Assembly: GCF_003590145.2 (NCBI RefSeq)
Contig: NZ_CP060436.1
Location: 1,398,001 to 1,462,000, forward strand
Direction of reading: 5' to 3'
Source of the DNA: Pseudooceanicola algae
Lineage (GTDB): Bacteria; Pseudomonadota; Alphaproteobacteria; Rhodobacterales; Rhodobacteraceae
DNA: 64,000 nt
Under the pieces are notes generated by a model that was not told where the DNA came from, ran no database searches, and saw only the letters and a list, made by a program, of their open reading frames with translations. This document shows positions 54,412 to 63,838 of the stretch, one piece after another (the first letter of the stretch is position 1; each line of letters opens with the position of its first letter). A program made the position numbers and the translations under genes.

Positions 54412-55467
54412 ATGACAGAATTTTCCGCAAACCGCCTTTCGGACAGACTTTCCGGCAAGCTTTCCCGCCGCGCCTTCCTGGCCGGCAGCGGCGCTCTGGC
54501 CGCCGGGTCGATGCTGCATATCGGTCCGCTGCGCGCCGATGGGCTGCGCAGCCTCAACCTGCAACTGGGCTGGCTTGCCTCCAACGGCATTCTTGGCGAA
54601 ATCTGCGCGGACGAGCTTGGCTATTTCGCCGATGCCGGCATCGCGCTGGACGTGATCGCGGGCGGTCCCAATATCGACGGCGTGGCCACCGTGGCCGCCG
54701 GACGCGCCTCCATGGGTCAGCTGTCCTCCAGCCCGTCGCTGATGATGGCGCGCAGCCAGGGCATTCCGGTGAAATGCATCGCCGCCGGGTACCAGCAACA
54801 CCCCTATACCTATTTCTCGCTGGAAAAGAGCGCCATCCGCACGCCTCAGGACATGATCGGCAAGCGGATCGGCACCCAGGCCACCGGACGCATCCTGCTG
54901 GACGCGCTTCTGGCCTACAACAATATCTCGCAGGACGATCTGGAAATCCAGATCATCGGTTCGGACATGACCCCGCTGATGACCGGCCAGGTCGATGCGA
55001 TCACCGGCTGGACCACCAACGTCAACGCCCTGTCGATCCTCGGGGACGAGCGCGTCGACCTGTCCCTCTGGGATGCCGGCATCCAGCTTTACGCCAATCC
55101 CTACTACGTCACCGACAAGAGCCTCGAGGAAGACTTCGACTTTGTCGCCGCCGCGCTTGGGGCCATCGCCAAGGGCTGGGGCTGGGCCCGCGAAAACCCC
55201 GAAAAGGCCGCCGAAATGCTGGTGGCGCGCTATTCCAACCTGAGCCTCGAGGCAGAGCTTCAGGCGGTGCCACTGGTGCTGGACTATTCCTTCAACGGCA
55301 CCACTGCCGACAGCGGCTGGGGCGCTATGGACCTGGAAACGTGGGCGGCGCAGATCGAGATCTACGACCAGCTTGGCCAGTTTCCCGATGGCGCGCCCAA
55401 GGTCGAAGACGTGGCCACGCTCGACGTGCTTGAAGCCACGGCAGCCCAGCGTCCGAAGATCGGATGA
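54412..55467 (+). CDS. ABC transporter substrate-binding protein (NMT1/THI5-like, Tat-exported)
   Basis: 351 aa. A twin-arginine signal ([19 protein letters not shown], residues 18-36) precedes a type 2 periplasmic binding fold resembling NMT1/THI5/SsuA. It shows [39 protein letters not shown] and [20 protein letters not shown]. The Tat route implies folding or cofactor loading before export, or simply a lineage habit. Ligand unknown; family members bind pyrimidines, sulfonates, nitrate or aromatic acids. Stop overlaps the ATPase start by ATGA. Confidence 0.88.
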   Translation: MTEFSANRLSDRLSGKLSRRAFLAGSGALAAGSMLHIGPLRADGLRSLNLQLGWLASNGILGEICADELGYFADAGIALDVIAGGPNIDGVATVAAGRASMGQLSSSPSLMMARSQGIPVKCIAAGYQQHPYTYFSLEKSAIRTPQDMIGKRIGTQATGRILLDALLAYNNISQDDLEIQIIGSDMTPLMTGQVDAITGWTTNVNALSILGDERVDLSLWDAGIQLYANPYYVTDKSLEEDFDFVAAALGAIAKGWGWARENPEKAAEMLVARYSNLSLEAELQAVPLVLDYSFNGTTADSGWGAMDLETWAAQIEIYDQLGQFPDGAPKVEDVATLDVLEATAAQRPKIG

Positions 55468-56291
55468 GCGCCGTGCTGGACCAGGCCCCAACCACAAGCT
55501 CGGCCCTGACCTCGGCCACAGGAACGGGGGACAGCGGTCACGCTGTCTCCCTGCGCAATGCCCAGGTCCGCTTTGACCGGTTCGTCGCCTTGCAGGACAT
55601 CTCGGTCGACCTGGAACAGGGCGGCTTCTATTCGATCCTCGGGCCCTCGGGCTGCGGAAAATCGACCCTTCTGCGGCTGATCTCGGATCTGGTGCCGGCG
55701 GATCGGGGCGAGGTCACGATCCATGGCAAGCCGACCGAAGAGGCGCGCCTGGCGCGGGAATTCGCCTTTGTCTTCCAGGATGCGACCCTGCTGCCCTGGC
55801 GGTCGGTACTGGCCAATGTCTGCCTGCCGCTGGAAACCGGACGCAAGCGCGGCGTTGCCATCAACGCGACCGAAGACGACGCGCGCCGCCTGATCCGCAT
55901 GGTCGGCCTGGAGGGGCGCGAAAAGGCTCTGCCCCATGAACTGTCCGGTGGGATGCGCCAGCGCGTCGCCATTGCCCGCGCCCTGATCTGCAAGCCCAAG
56001 GTGCTGCTGATGGACGAACCCTTCGGTGCGCTGGACGAGATGACCCGCGACCGCCTGAACCTTGAACTGCTGGATATCTGGCGCGACAGCGGCGTGACCG
56101 TCGCCTTCGTCACCCATTCGATTTCCGAAGCGGTTTTCCTTGGCACCCATGTGCTGACCCTGGCCGCACACCCCGGCCGGGTCCGCGACCTGACCCGGAT
56201 CGAGCTGAGCCACCGCAATATCGACATCCGGGAAACCCCTGAATTCAACGCCTATTGCGGCCGCTTGCGGCGCGTACTGGAGACCTGCTGA
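55464..56291 (+). CDS. ABC transporter ATP-binding protein
   Basis: 275 aa. Walker [13 protein letters not shown]-loop [11 protein letters not shown], signature [15 protein letters not shown], Walker [14 protein letters not shown] and switch His in FVTHSISEA are all intact. Closest in layout to SsuB/TauB/NrtD-type ATPases that partner NMT1-like binding proteins. Stop and the permease ATG overlap (TGATG). Confidence 0.94.
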   Translation: MSAVLDQAPTTSSALTSATGTGDSGHAVSLRNAQVRFDRFVALQDISVDLEQGGFYSILGPSGCGKSTLLRLISDLVPADRGEVTIHGKPTEEARLAREFAFVFQDATLLPWRSVLANVCLPLETGRKRGVAINATEDDARRLIRMVGLEGREKALPHELSGGMRQRVAIARALICKPKVLLMDEPFGALDEMTRDRLNLELLDIWRDSGVTVAFVTHSISEAVFLGTHVLTLAAHPGRVRDLTRIELSHRNIDIRETPEFNAYCGRLRRVLETC

Positions 56292-57121
56292 TGACCATGG
56301 CGACGTCTTCCCACACCCCCACCGCGCAAGAGCTGGATGATGATATCCGGGCCGAGCGCCGCGCCTCCCGCCGGGCCAGCCTGCGCGCGACGATGATCCC
56401 GATTGCCACGGTCACGGCGCTGATCCTGCTTTGGCAGGGCGTGGTGACCTGGCTTCAGGTGCCCTCCTACATCGCGCCCGCCCCGACCCAGGTGGTCGGT
56501 GTGATGATCAGCGACTGGGACAACCTGCTGGCCAATCTGTGGCCGACCCTGATCGAAAGCCTTGCCGGTTTTGCCCTTGGCAACATCATCGCCGTCATCC
56601 TGGCCACGGTCTTTGTCTATTCGCGCACCGCCGAACAGGCCTTCTATCCGCTGGCGGTCTTCGTGAACACGATCCCGATCCTGGCCGTCGCGCCGATCCT
56701 GGTGCTGCTGTTCGGCCCCGGCATGACCGGCAAGGTGGTGATCGCGGCGCTGATTTCCTTCTTCCCGACGCTTGTGAACATGGTGCGCGGGCTGCGGTCC
56801 CTGTCGCCCCAGATGCTGGAGCTGGCGCGGATCTGTTCCGCCACCCCGGCCGAGGTCTTCTGGAAATTCCGCCTGCCCGCCTCGCTGCCCTACCTGTTCT
56901 CTGCCCTGCGCATTGCCGCCACCACCTGTGTGATCGGGGCGCTGGTCGGGGAATGGATCGGCTCTGACAAGGGGCTGGGCGCCTTGATCATCGAGGCCAC
57001 CTTCAACTACCGCTCCGGCCTGCTTTACGCGACGGTGATCCTGTCGTCGGGCCTGTCGGTCTTCCTTTTCGCCATGGTCGCGCTGGCCGAGCGCGTGTTT
57101 CTGCGCTGGCGTCCCGAATGA
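56291..57121 (+). CDS. ABC transporter permease
   Basis: 276 aa with about six membrane spans. The EAA loop (LARICSATPAEVFWKFRLPA, residues about 190-210) contacts the ATPase. BPD_transp_1 family, SsuC/TauC-like. Start overlaps the ATPase stop by one base. Completes the importer encoded from 54412. Confidence 0.92.
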   Translation: MTMATSSHTPTAQELDDDIRAERRASRRASLRATMIPIATVTALILLWQGVVTWLQVPSYIAPAPTQVVGVMISDWDNLLANLWPTLIESLAGFALGNIIAVILATVFVYSRTAEQAFYPLAVFVNTIPILAVAPILVLLFGPGMTGKVVIAALISFFPTLVNMVRGLRSLSPQMLELARICSATPAEVFWKFRLPASLPYLFSALRIAATTCVIGALVGEWIGSDKGLGALIIEATFNYRSGLLYATVILSSGLSVFLFAMVALAERVFLRWRPE

Positions 57122-57215
57122 TCCCTTACCGCCTTTCCTAGATCCCGCGCGGCGGCCACCACGGCCTCCGCCCCCCATTCCCACAGCAACGGGCCCTTGC
57201 CCGGCAGGAGAAGCC

Positions 57216-58595
57216 ATGTCCGATACCTTGACCCTTAACCGCTCCGAAACGATCCCCGTCGTGGCCGATTGCGATGTCGTCGTCGTCGGGGGTGGCCCCG
57301 CCGGTCAGACCGCTGCCGTTTCAGCCGCCCGCAATGGCGCCAACGTGGTGCTGTGCGAACGCTATCACCACCTAGGGGGCATGGCGTCCGGCGGGCAGGT
57401 GCTGGTGCTGGACGACATGGTGAACCCCCGCTACGGCAGCGACCTCGGCCCGGAAATCGTCACCACCGGCATCGTGTCCGAAGTGGTGGAACGCATGGAC
57501 CGCCTTGACGGCGCGGTCTTTCCGCCGCCCGAGGATTGCATCAAATCCTGGGAAATGTGGAAGAAATGGTCGCGCTGGGGCGCCATCGACTTTCACCAGA
57601 CGGGCATGCCGCAGCCGATCATCCACGCGGTCGCCTTCGACCCCGACGCCTGGAAGCGCGTTGCGCTGGACCTGGTGCGCGAAGCCGGGGTGAACCTGCG
57701 CCTGCATTCCTGGTTCTCCGAAGCGCTGGTCGAGGATGGCAAGATCACCGGCGTGATCCTGCAGACCAAGATGGGCCGTCAGGCCGTGCGCGCCAAGATG
57801 GTGATCGACGCGACAGGCGACCTTGACGTGGCTGCCTCCGCAGGGGCCGAATTCCTGACCGGGCAGTTCATCGTCACCACCGTCTTCCGGCTGGCCGACG
57901 TGGATACCGACAAGGCAACCGCCTTCGAATACGAACACCCGGAGAAGTACAAGAAGCTCGACCGCGAGGCCCGGCGCGTGATCGGTGGCGCCTGGGGCAT
58001 GTGGTGGTTGAAGACCCCGCTGCCCGGCATCGTCTGGTGCAATTGCCCGCATATGCCCGGCTATGACGGCATGTCGCCCGAACATATGGTCGCTGCCGAA
58101 TACGAGGGCCGCGACCGGATGCAGAAACTGCTGCATTTCGCCCGCGCCAATATCCCCGGCTTCGAGAACGCCAAGATGCTCGGCGCCGCCGAACAGATGG
58201 GCATTCGCCAGACCCGTCTGCTGCAGGGCGAATACGTGGTGACCAAGAAGGACGTGACCTCACGGCGCTGGTTCGAGGATTCTGTCTGCCGGGGCCGCGA
58301 CTACTACACCCCCTACCGGGCGCTGCTGCCCAAGGGCATCGACAACCTGATCGTTGCCGGGCGGCATTACTCGGTCGAAAGCGATGCGCAGAAGACCTCG
58401 CGCGAAATCCCGCCCTGCATGTCTCAGGGCGAAGCCGCCGGCATTGCCGTGGTCCAGGCCCTGCAGGCCGGTGTTGCCCTGCGCGACGTGGATGTCTCGG
58501 GCATCCAGAAACAGATGCGCGCCCAGGGGGCCGATCCCGGCGACCAACCTGCCAGCAACGCCCTGGTCCAAACCACCGAAGAAATCGAGGCCTGA
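57216..58595 (+). CDS. FAD-dependent oxidoreductase
   Basis: 459 aa. The N-terminal FAD-binding dinucleotide fold is DVVVVGGGPAGQTAAVSAAR with the ribose-binding Glu in VVLCERYHHLGGMASGG. VIDATGDLDVAASAGAEF and the C-terminal FAD contact GIDNLIVAGRHYSVESDAQ follow. Fits the FAD_oxidored (PF12831-like) group, which includes oxidases and dehydrogenases of organic acids. GenBank-type annotation would be generic. Located between the importer and CoA transferase, it may oxidise or reduce the imported compound using the ferredoxin encoded downstream. Confidence 0.85.
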   Translation: MSDTLTLNRSETIPVVADCDVVVVGGGPAGQTAAVSAARNGANVVLCERYHHLGGMASGGQVLVLDDMVNPRYGSDLGPEIVTTGIVSEVVERMDRLDGAVFPPPEDCIKSWEMWKKWSRWGAIDFHQTGMPQPIIHAVAFDPDAWKRVALDLVREAGVNLRLHSWFSEALVEDGKITGVILQTKMGRQAVRAKMVIDATGDLDVAASAGAEFLTGQFIVTTVFRLADVDTDKATAFEYEHPEKYKKLDREARRVIGGAWGMWWLKTPLPGIVWCNCPHMPGYDGMSPEHMVAAEYEGRDRMQKLLHFARANIPGFENAKMLGAAEQMGIRQTRLLQGEYVVTKKDVTSRRWFEDSVCRGRDYYTPYRALLPKGIDNLIVAGRHYSVESDAQKTSREIPPCMSQGEAAGIAVVQALQAGVALRDVDVSGIQKQMRAQGADPGDQPASNALVQTTEEIEA

Positions 58596-58598
58596 CCC

Positions 58599-59768
58599 AT
58601 GACGACCCAACCTGCCCCCCTGCCCCTGGATCATATCCGCGTGCTCGATTTCACCCAGGTCATGCTTGGCCCCTGCGCCACCCAGACGCTGGCCGATCTT
58701 GGTGCCGATGTGATCAAGGTCGAACGCCCCGGCGCCGGCGACCTGTCACGCAATTTCTTCGGGGAAGGCACCGAAGCCTCGATGAACAACGCGGTCTTCG
58801 CCTCTCTCAACCGCAACAAGCGGTCGATGGAGGTGGACACCAAGTCCGAAGAAGGCCGCCGCATGATCCTGGACCTGGTGGCGCATTGCGACGTGGTGGT
58901 CGACAATTTCCGTGCCGGGGTGATGAAGCGGCTCGGTTTCGACTACGCCAGCCTGGCAAGGATCAACCCCCGCATTATCTGCGCCTCTGGCACCGGATAT
59001 GGCCCCGTGGGACCCCATGCGCGCAAGGGGGGCCAGGATGTGCTGGCCCAGGCGATGACCGGCACGATGGAAAAACGCTCTGATCCCTCGATCCCGATGT
59101 CGGTATATCCCACGACGATCTGCGATTATTCCGCCGGTCAGCACCTTGTGCAGGGGATCATGGCCGCCCTGTTCCAGCGCGACAAGACCGGGCGTGGGCA
59201 GCAGGTGAATGTCTCGCTCTATGATTCAATGCTCGCCTGCCAGATGCAGGAAGTCGCCCAATGGACCGCCCACGGCCAGGTGCTGAACTGGGCCGACATG
59301 CCGCTGACCGGGGTCTTCCCGACCTCGGACGGGGCACTGGTGCTGGTGGGGGCGTTCAAGGCCAATCCGCTGCAGGACATCTGCCGCGCGCTCGGGATCG
59401 AGGATCTGTCGACGCTTTATCCCGATGTGCCCACGCAACGCCCCGTGAAGCCGATGCTGCAAACCCGCTTTGCCGAGGTCTTTGCCACCGACACCACCGA
59501 TCACTGGCTGACACAGCTTGAGGCCGAGGACCTGCTTTGCGCCCGGGTCCGCAGTCTGGGCGAGGCGCTGGAGGATGAACAGACCGAAGTGAACGGCATG
59601 TTGGTGGATTACGACCATCCCTTCCTTGGCCCGATCCGGCTGGCCGGACTGCCGCTGCATCTGACCGATGCGCCGCTGACAATCCGGCGCGGCCCGCCGC
59701 GTCTTGGCGAGCACACCGATGAAATCGTCGCCGAATTCGCCCTGGCCCAGAAGGCCGAAGCGCAATGA
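58599..59768 (+). CDS. CaiB/BaiF-family (class III) CoA transferase
   Basis: 389 aa, family length. VLDFTQVMLGPCATQTLADL and GADVIKVERPGAGD at the N-terminus, DNFRAGVMKRLGFDY, and the catalytic Asp region TTICDYSAGQHLVQGIMAAL (near residue 172) followed by GRGQQVNVSLYDSML are all present. Transfers CoA between carboxylic acids, activating the substrate. Stop overlaps the hydratase start (ATGA). Starts 3 nt after the oxidoreductase stop. Confidence 0.92.
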   Translation: MTTQPAPLPLDHIRVLDFTQVMLGPCATQTLADLGADVIKVERPGAGDLSRNFFGEGTEASMNNAVFASLNRNKRSMEVDTKSEEGRRMILDLVAHCDVVVDNFRAGVMKRLGFDYASLARINPRIICASGTGYGPVGPHARKGGQDVLAQAMTGTMEKRSDPSIPMSVYPTTICDYSAGQHLVQGIMAALFQRDKTGRGQQVNVSLYDSMLACQMQEVAQWTAHGQVLNWADMPLTGVFPTSDGALVLVGAFKANPLQDICRALGIEDLSTLYPDVPTQRPVKPMLQTRFAEVFATDTTDHWLTQLEAEDLLCARVRSLGEALEDEQTEVNGMLVDYDHPFLGPIRLAGLPLHLTDAPLTIRRGPPRLGEHTDEIVAEFALAQKAEAQ

Positions 59769-60538
59769 CCGTCCTGTTCGAAAAGGACGGCGCGGTCGCG
59801 CGGGTCACCATCGACCGGCCCGAGCGGATGAATGCCGTCGATCCCGCCACCGAGACCGAGCTGATGCGGATCTGGGACGAGATCGACGCCGACCCTGCCC
59901 TGCGCGTCGCGGTGCTGACCGGCAGCGGGGAACGGGCCTTTTCCGCCGGAGCGGACATGAAGGCCACGGGCAATGCCACCGGGCTGGAATATTGGTGCGC
60001 CCAGAACCCCGATGGGTTTGGCGGCATATCGATGCGGCGCCTGCGGGTGCCGCTGATCGCGCGGGTGAACGGGCTGGCGCTTGGCGGCGGCATGGAAATG
60101 GTGCTGGGCGCCGATATCGTCATTGCCGCCGAAACCGCCCGCCTTGCCCTGCCCGAGGCCAAGGTGGGCCGGATGCCGCTGGACGGCGGCATGGTGTTGC
60201 TGGCGCGGATGATCCCGGAAAAGATCGCCCTTGGCCTGATGATCACCGGCCGGATGATGGGCGCCGAGGAAGCTCAGCGGCTGGGTCTGGTGAATGCCGT
60301 GGTCGCGGCTGGCGATCTTGACGCCGAGGTCACGCGCTGGTGCGACGACATCCTGTCTTGCGCCCCGCTGTCGGTGCGCGCCATCCGCGCACAGGTCGCC
60401 GAGGCCCGCAGCGCGCCCCCCGCCGAGGTCCGCCGCCGGCTGACCCCGGAATTGCGCGCCGCCCTGCTCAGCCCGGACGCGGACGAAGGCGTCGCGGCCT
60501 TTGTCGAAAAACGCGCTCCGGTCTGGACCGGGGAATGA
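59765..60538 (+). CDS. Enoyl-CoA hydratase/isomerase family protein
   Basis: 257 aa crotonase fold. The oxyanion-hole segments are FSAGADMKATG and NGLALGGGMEMVLGADIVIA, followed by LALPEAKVGRMPLDGG and AEEAQRLGLVNAVV. Expected to hydrate or isomerise the acyl-CoA produced by the upstream CoA transferase. CaiB-, CaiD- and ferredoxin-like genes together recall the carnitine (cai) arrangement, but the FAD enzyme here is not CaiA-like. Confidence 0.88.
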   Translation: MTVLFEKDGAVARVTIDRPERMNAVDPATETELMRIWDEIDADPALRVAVLTGSGERAFSAGADMKATGNATGLEYWCAQNPDGFGGISMRRLRVPLIARVNGLALGGGMEMVLGADIVIAAETARLALPEAKVGRMPLDGGMVLLARMIPEKIALGLMITGRMMGAEEAQRLGLVNAVVAAGDLDAEVTRWCDDILSCAPLSVRAIRAQVAEARSAPPAEVRRRLTPELRAALLSPDADEGVAAFVEKRAPVWTGE

Positions 60539-60554
60539 ATCGGACAGCCCGCCC

Positions 60555-60902
60555 ATGGCCCTTGTAATCACCTCAGCCTGCATCGACGTGAAGGACGGCG
60601 CCTGCACCAAGGTCTGTCCGGTGGACTGCATCTATGAAGGCGGGCGGATGTTCTATATCCATCCGGTGGAATGCGTCGAATGCGGGCTGTGCGAAACCAT
60701 CTGCCCCGTCGATGCCATCGCCTATGACGACGAGTTGACCCCCGAGATGCTGCCCTTTGCCACGATCAACCGCGATTATTTCTCGGACGCGGTGACGCGG
60801 CTCGGGGAGCCCGGCGGCTGGAGCGTCGAGACCACGACGACCCTGGACCACCCCACCGTGAGCGACTGGCAGGCGAACGGACAGGAGAAGCCCCAGACAT
60901 GA
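60555..60902 (+). CDS. Ferredoxin (7Fe/8Fe type, FdxA-like)
   Basis: 115 aa. Two iron-sulfur motifs: CTKVCPVDCIYEGG preceded by an isolated Cys (TSACIDVKDGA), and CVECGLCETICPVDAI for a full 4Fe-4S cluster. The spacing of the first set suggests a 3Fe-4S or atypical cluster. The C-terminal extension (TINRDYFSDAVTRL) is typical of FdxA proteins. Starts 14 nt after the hydratase and is the probable electron carrier for the FAD oxidoreductase. Confidence 0.88.
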   Translation: MALVITSACIDVKDGACTKVCPVDCIYEGGRMFYIHPVECVECGLCETICPVDAIAYDDELTPEMLPFATINRDYFSDAVTRLGEPGGWSVETTTTLDHPTVSDWQANGQEKPQT

Positions 60903-60914
60903 GAAGGCCGCGAC

Positions 60915-61385
60915 TTGTGTGACCTCTGGCACGCCCGCTTCATGCAGGTCTGCGATCTGATGGCCAGCTTTTCCGAAGACCCGCAACGTCAGGTCGGCGC
61001 GGTGATCACCGGTCCCGGCCATGTGATCTGCGCCACCGGCTGGAACGGGCTGCCGCGCGGCGTCTCGGCCAGCGATCCGGCCCGTTTCGACCGCGATAGC
61101 GGCGAGAAATTCCACTGGGTCGAACATGCCGAGCGCAACGCCATCTTCAACGCCGCCCGTATCGGAACCCCGCTGGCCGGCACCCGACTATATACCAACG
61201 TCTTTCCCTGCGCCGATTGCGCCCGCGCCATCGTCCAGTCGGGCATCGCCGAGGTCTGCACCCCCGATGCCCCGCCAGCGGACAGCAAGCTTGGCCGCAG
61301 TTTCGCCGTCTCGGAGCAGATACTGCAGGAAGCCGGGGTGCGCGTGATCCGGTTGGAATCTGCCCGCCCGCAGGTCACGATCTGA
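60915..61385 (+). CDS. Deoxycytidylate/cytidine-type deaminase
   Basis: 156 aa. Zinc site HAERNAIFNAAR (His and catalytic Glu) and PCADCARAIVQSG (two Cys) with the usual spacing; the front DPQRQVGAVITGPGHVIC is dCMP-deaminase-like. The start is a TTG with AGAAGG eight nt upstream; the first ATG (60942) would remove conserved N-terminal helix. The substrate (dCMP or a related base) is uncertain. Only 12 nt after the ferredoxin gene, so probably in the same operon and possibly part of the pathway. Confidence 0.85.
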   Translation: MCDLWHARFMQVCDLMASFSEDPQRQVGAVITGPGHVICATGWNGLPRGVSASDPARFDRDSGEKFHWVEHAERNAIFNAARIGTPLAGTRLYTNVFPCADCARAIVQSGIAEVCTPDAPPADSKLGRSFAVSEQILQEAGVRVIRLESARPQVTI

Positions 61386-61533
61386 CCGTCAGGGGCGCAT
61401 GGCCCGCCCGCCGGCCCGATCTGCCGATCTTCCTTGGCAAACAAAGCAAAACTGTCACACTCCTCTGACATAACGGCCGGACCCGGCACAGCCCCTGCCG
61501 CCGGGTCTTCCTGCTTGCGTGAAAGGAGCCACC

Positions 61534-62469
61534 ATGCCCGATGATGATCTGACAGGACCCGCGACCGGGACGGAATACGAAGATTGGCTGGAAGCCGAGC
61601 TGAAAGACGAGCTCGACGAGGATTACGAGATCGAGCTGGAAGATGCTGTCCTGTCGATGAAGATCCGCGAAATCTATCGCAAGGCGCATGGCCCCTCGAT
61701 CCCGCGCCCGGAATATTTCCGGTCGCTCCTGCATCTTCAGGCCGAACTGATCCGGCTTCAGGATTGGGTCATCCATTCGCGCGAAAAGATCGTGGTGATC
61801 TTCGAAGGCCGTGATTCGGCCGGCAAGGGCGGCGTGATCAAGCGGCTGACCCAGCGGCTGAACCCGCGCGTGGTGCGCACCGTGGCGCTTCCCGCCCCGT
61901 CCGACCGCGAAAAGACCCAGTGGTATTTCCAGCGTTACGTGCCGCATCTGCCCGCAGGCGGGGAAATCGTGCTGTTCGACCGCTCCTGGTACAACCGCGC
62001 CGGGGTCGAGCGCGTCATGGGCTTTGCCGATGAAGACCAGGTGCAGGATTTCTTCAACGACGTGCCCGAATTCGAACGCATGTTGGTGCGCTCGGGCATC
62101 AGGGTGGTCAAATACTGGTTCTCGGTCACCGACGAGGAACAGCAGATGCGCTTCCTGATGCGCATTCACGACCCCCTGAAGCAGTGGAAACTGTCGCCCA
62201 TGGACCTGCAGAGCCGGGTGAAATGGGAAGATTACACCAAGGCCAAGGAAGAGATGCTGGCGCGCACCAATATCCCCGAGGCGCCCTGGTACATCGTGCC
62301 GGCCAACGACAAGAAACGCGCCCGGCTCAACTGCATCGACCACCTTTTGTCCCTGATGCCCTACGAGGATGTCGAACAGGAGGAAGTCACGCTGCCGGAC
62401 CGCGTCTACAACGGTGATTACGAACGCGCCGTCCTGCCGCCCGAGCTGTACGTTCCCTCGAAATACTGA
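61534..62469 (+). CDS. ppk2: Polyphosphate kinase 2 (PPK2)
   Basis: 311 aa, PPK2 class I length. Walker A is VIFEGRDSAGKGGVIKRLT, Walker B/lid elements are LFDRSWYNRAGVERVMGF, and the tail VSDEE-type element is FSVTDEEQQMRFLMR. Uses polyphosphate to phosphorylate nucleoside diphosphates (or the reverse). ATG at 61534 with AAAGGAG upstream. An acidic N-terminal stretch (residues 1-40) precedes the core. Confidence 0.93.
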   Translation: MPDDDLTGPATGTEYEDWLEAELKDELDEDYEIELEDAVLSMKIREIYRKAHGPSIPRPEYFRSLLHLQAELIRLQDWVIHSREKIVVIFEGRDSAGKGGVIKRLTQRLNPRVVRTVALPAPSDREKTQWYFQRYVPHLPAGGEIVLFDRSWYNRAGVERVMGFADEDQVQDFFNDVPEFERMLVRSGIRVVKYWFSVTDEEQQMRFLMRIHDPLKQWKLSPMDLQSRVKWEDYTKAKEEMLARTNIPEAPWYIVPANDKKRARLNCIDHLLSLMPYEDVEQEEVTLPDRVYNGDYERAVLPPELYVPSKY

Positions 62470-62556
62470 TCTCAAAACGCGCACCCACGCGACAGTGAAA
62501 CAGCCGTGACCTTTTTGCGGATTGGCGGGGCGGCAAAATGCGGGCTATATGGCGAA

Positions 62557-63000
62557 ATGTTTGCAGATTTCCTCACCCGCCTCACCGCCCCGCGCCCGGA
62601 TCCGCTGACCGATGGCGACGCCCGTCTGGCTTTGGCCGCACTTCTGGTGCGCGTTGCGCAATCGGACGGGATCTATGAAACCGCCGAGCGCAAGACGATC
62701 GCCCGCATCCTGGCTACCCGCTATGCTCTTGGGACCGCCGATTGCGAGGCGCTGATGCAGAATGCCGAAACCCTGGAAGGTCAGGCCCCCGACACGGTCC
62801 GCTTCACCCGCGCGATCAAGGATACCGTGCCTTACGAGGACCGGCTGTCGGTGATCGAATCGCTCTGGGCCGTGGCCCTGTCGGATGGCGAACGCGAGGC
62901 CGAGGAAGACGCGCTGTTGCGGGTCGTGGTCAGCCTGCTGGGAATTTCCGACCCTGACAGCGCGCGCGCCCGCCACATGGCGCAGAACAACCTGCAGTGA
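62557..63000 (+). CDS. TerB family tellurite-resistance-like protein
   Basis: 147 aa all-helical protein with the TerB repeat pattern: ALAALLVRVAQSDGIYETAE near residue 30 and ALSDGEREAEEDALLRVVVS near residue 113, each carrying D-G-x-x-x-x-E metal-like motifs. ATG at 62557 chosen; an upstream GTG (62506) gives an unlikely extension. Despite the name, single TerB-domain proteins rarely confer tellurite resistance; role unknown. Confidence 0.82.
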   Translation: MFADFLTRLTAPRPDPLTDGDARLALAALLVRVAQSDGIYETAERKTIARILATRYALGTADCEALMQNAETLEGQAPDTVRFTRAIKDTVPYEDRLSVIESLWAVALSDGEREAEEDALLRVVVSLLGISDPDSARARHMAQNNLQ

Positions 63001-63070
63001 CATCCCAGGCGTCGGCAGGCCCTGACGCCGCTGTCCGGACCCCGGGGGCCTTGTTGCGGGTGACCTGGCC

Positions 63071-63838
63071 TTGAACGGCCTGATCGCCTCCTTCCCGATG
63101 TATGACCGGCCCGAAACGGCTCCGGTCTATGACCGGCTCTGGTCCGGCATCCGCGACAGCCTTGGCGAGGGACCGGTCCAGCTGACACGGGATGCCGACC
63201 TCTGGGCGCAATGGCGCAGCCCCGATCTGCTGCTGTCACAGACCTGCGGCCTGCCGTTTCGGTCGCGCCTCAAGGGCCGCGTCACCCTGGTGGGCACGCC
63301 CGACCCCGGCTTTCCCGGCCTGCCGTCGGGCCAGTACCAAAGCGCCCTCATCCTACGCCGAGATGACCCGGCACGGGAATTTGCCGAACTGGATGGTGCT
63401 CCCTTCGCCTACAACGACGCGCTGTCGCAATCGGGTTGGGCTGCGCTTCAGACGCTCTGCGCCGCGCAGGGCGTCATGCCGGGCGGACTGCTGGAAACCG
63501 GCAGCCATGCGGCCTCGGCCCGCGCCGTCGCGGCGGGGCAGGTCCGCGCCGCCGCGCTCGACCGCCATAGCTGGCATCTGATCGACCTTTTCGATGACAT
63601 CGCCCGCGACCTGCGGGTGCTCTGCCTCACCCCGCCGACCCCGGCCCTGCCGCTGATCACCGCCACAACGCGCGACCCCGAGCGGCTTCGCTACGCGATC
63701 TCCGCCGCCCTGACCGCGCTCTCCCCGGACGAACGGGCGCTGATCGGCTTTCACCGGCTGGTGCGCATCCCGTCCGATGAATACGACCAACAGCCCCTGC
63801 CCAGCCCCCCCGCTTCCGGTACAAATTCGCCCGAATGA
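63071..63838 (+). CDS. PhnD-like solute-binding-domain protein without signal peptide
   Basis: 255 aa from a TTG. The pattern ASFPMYDRPETAPVYDRLWS, LLLSQTCGLPFRSRL, FAYNDALSQSGWAALQTL and HAASARAVAAGQVRAAALDR is that of PhnD/phosphonate-type binding proteins. There is no signal peptide and no transporter genes nearby, so it is either cytoplasmic or uses another export route. Acidic/Pro tail. Substrate unknown. Confidence 0.75.
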   Translation: MNGLIASFPMYDRPETAPVYDRLWSGIRDSLGEGPVQLTRDADLWAQWRSPDLLLSQTCGLPFRSRLKGRVTLVGTPDPGFPGLPSGQYQSALILRRDDPAREFAELDGAPFAYNDALSQSGWAALQTLCAAQGVMPGGLLETGSHAASARAVAAGQVRAAALDRHSWHLIDLFDDIARDLRVLCLTPPTPALPLITATTRDPERLRYAISAALTALSPDERALIGFHRLVRIPSDEYDQQPLPSPPASGTNSPE

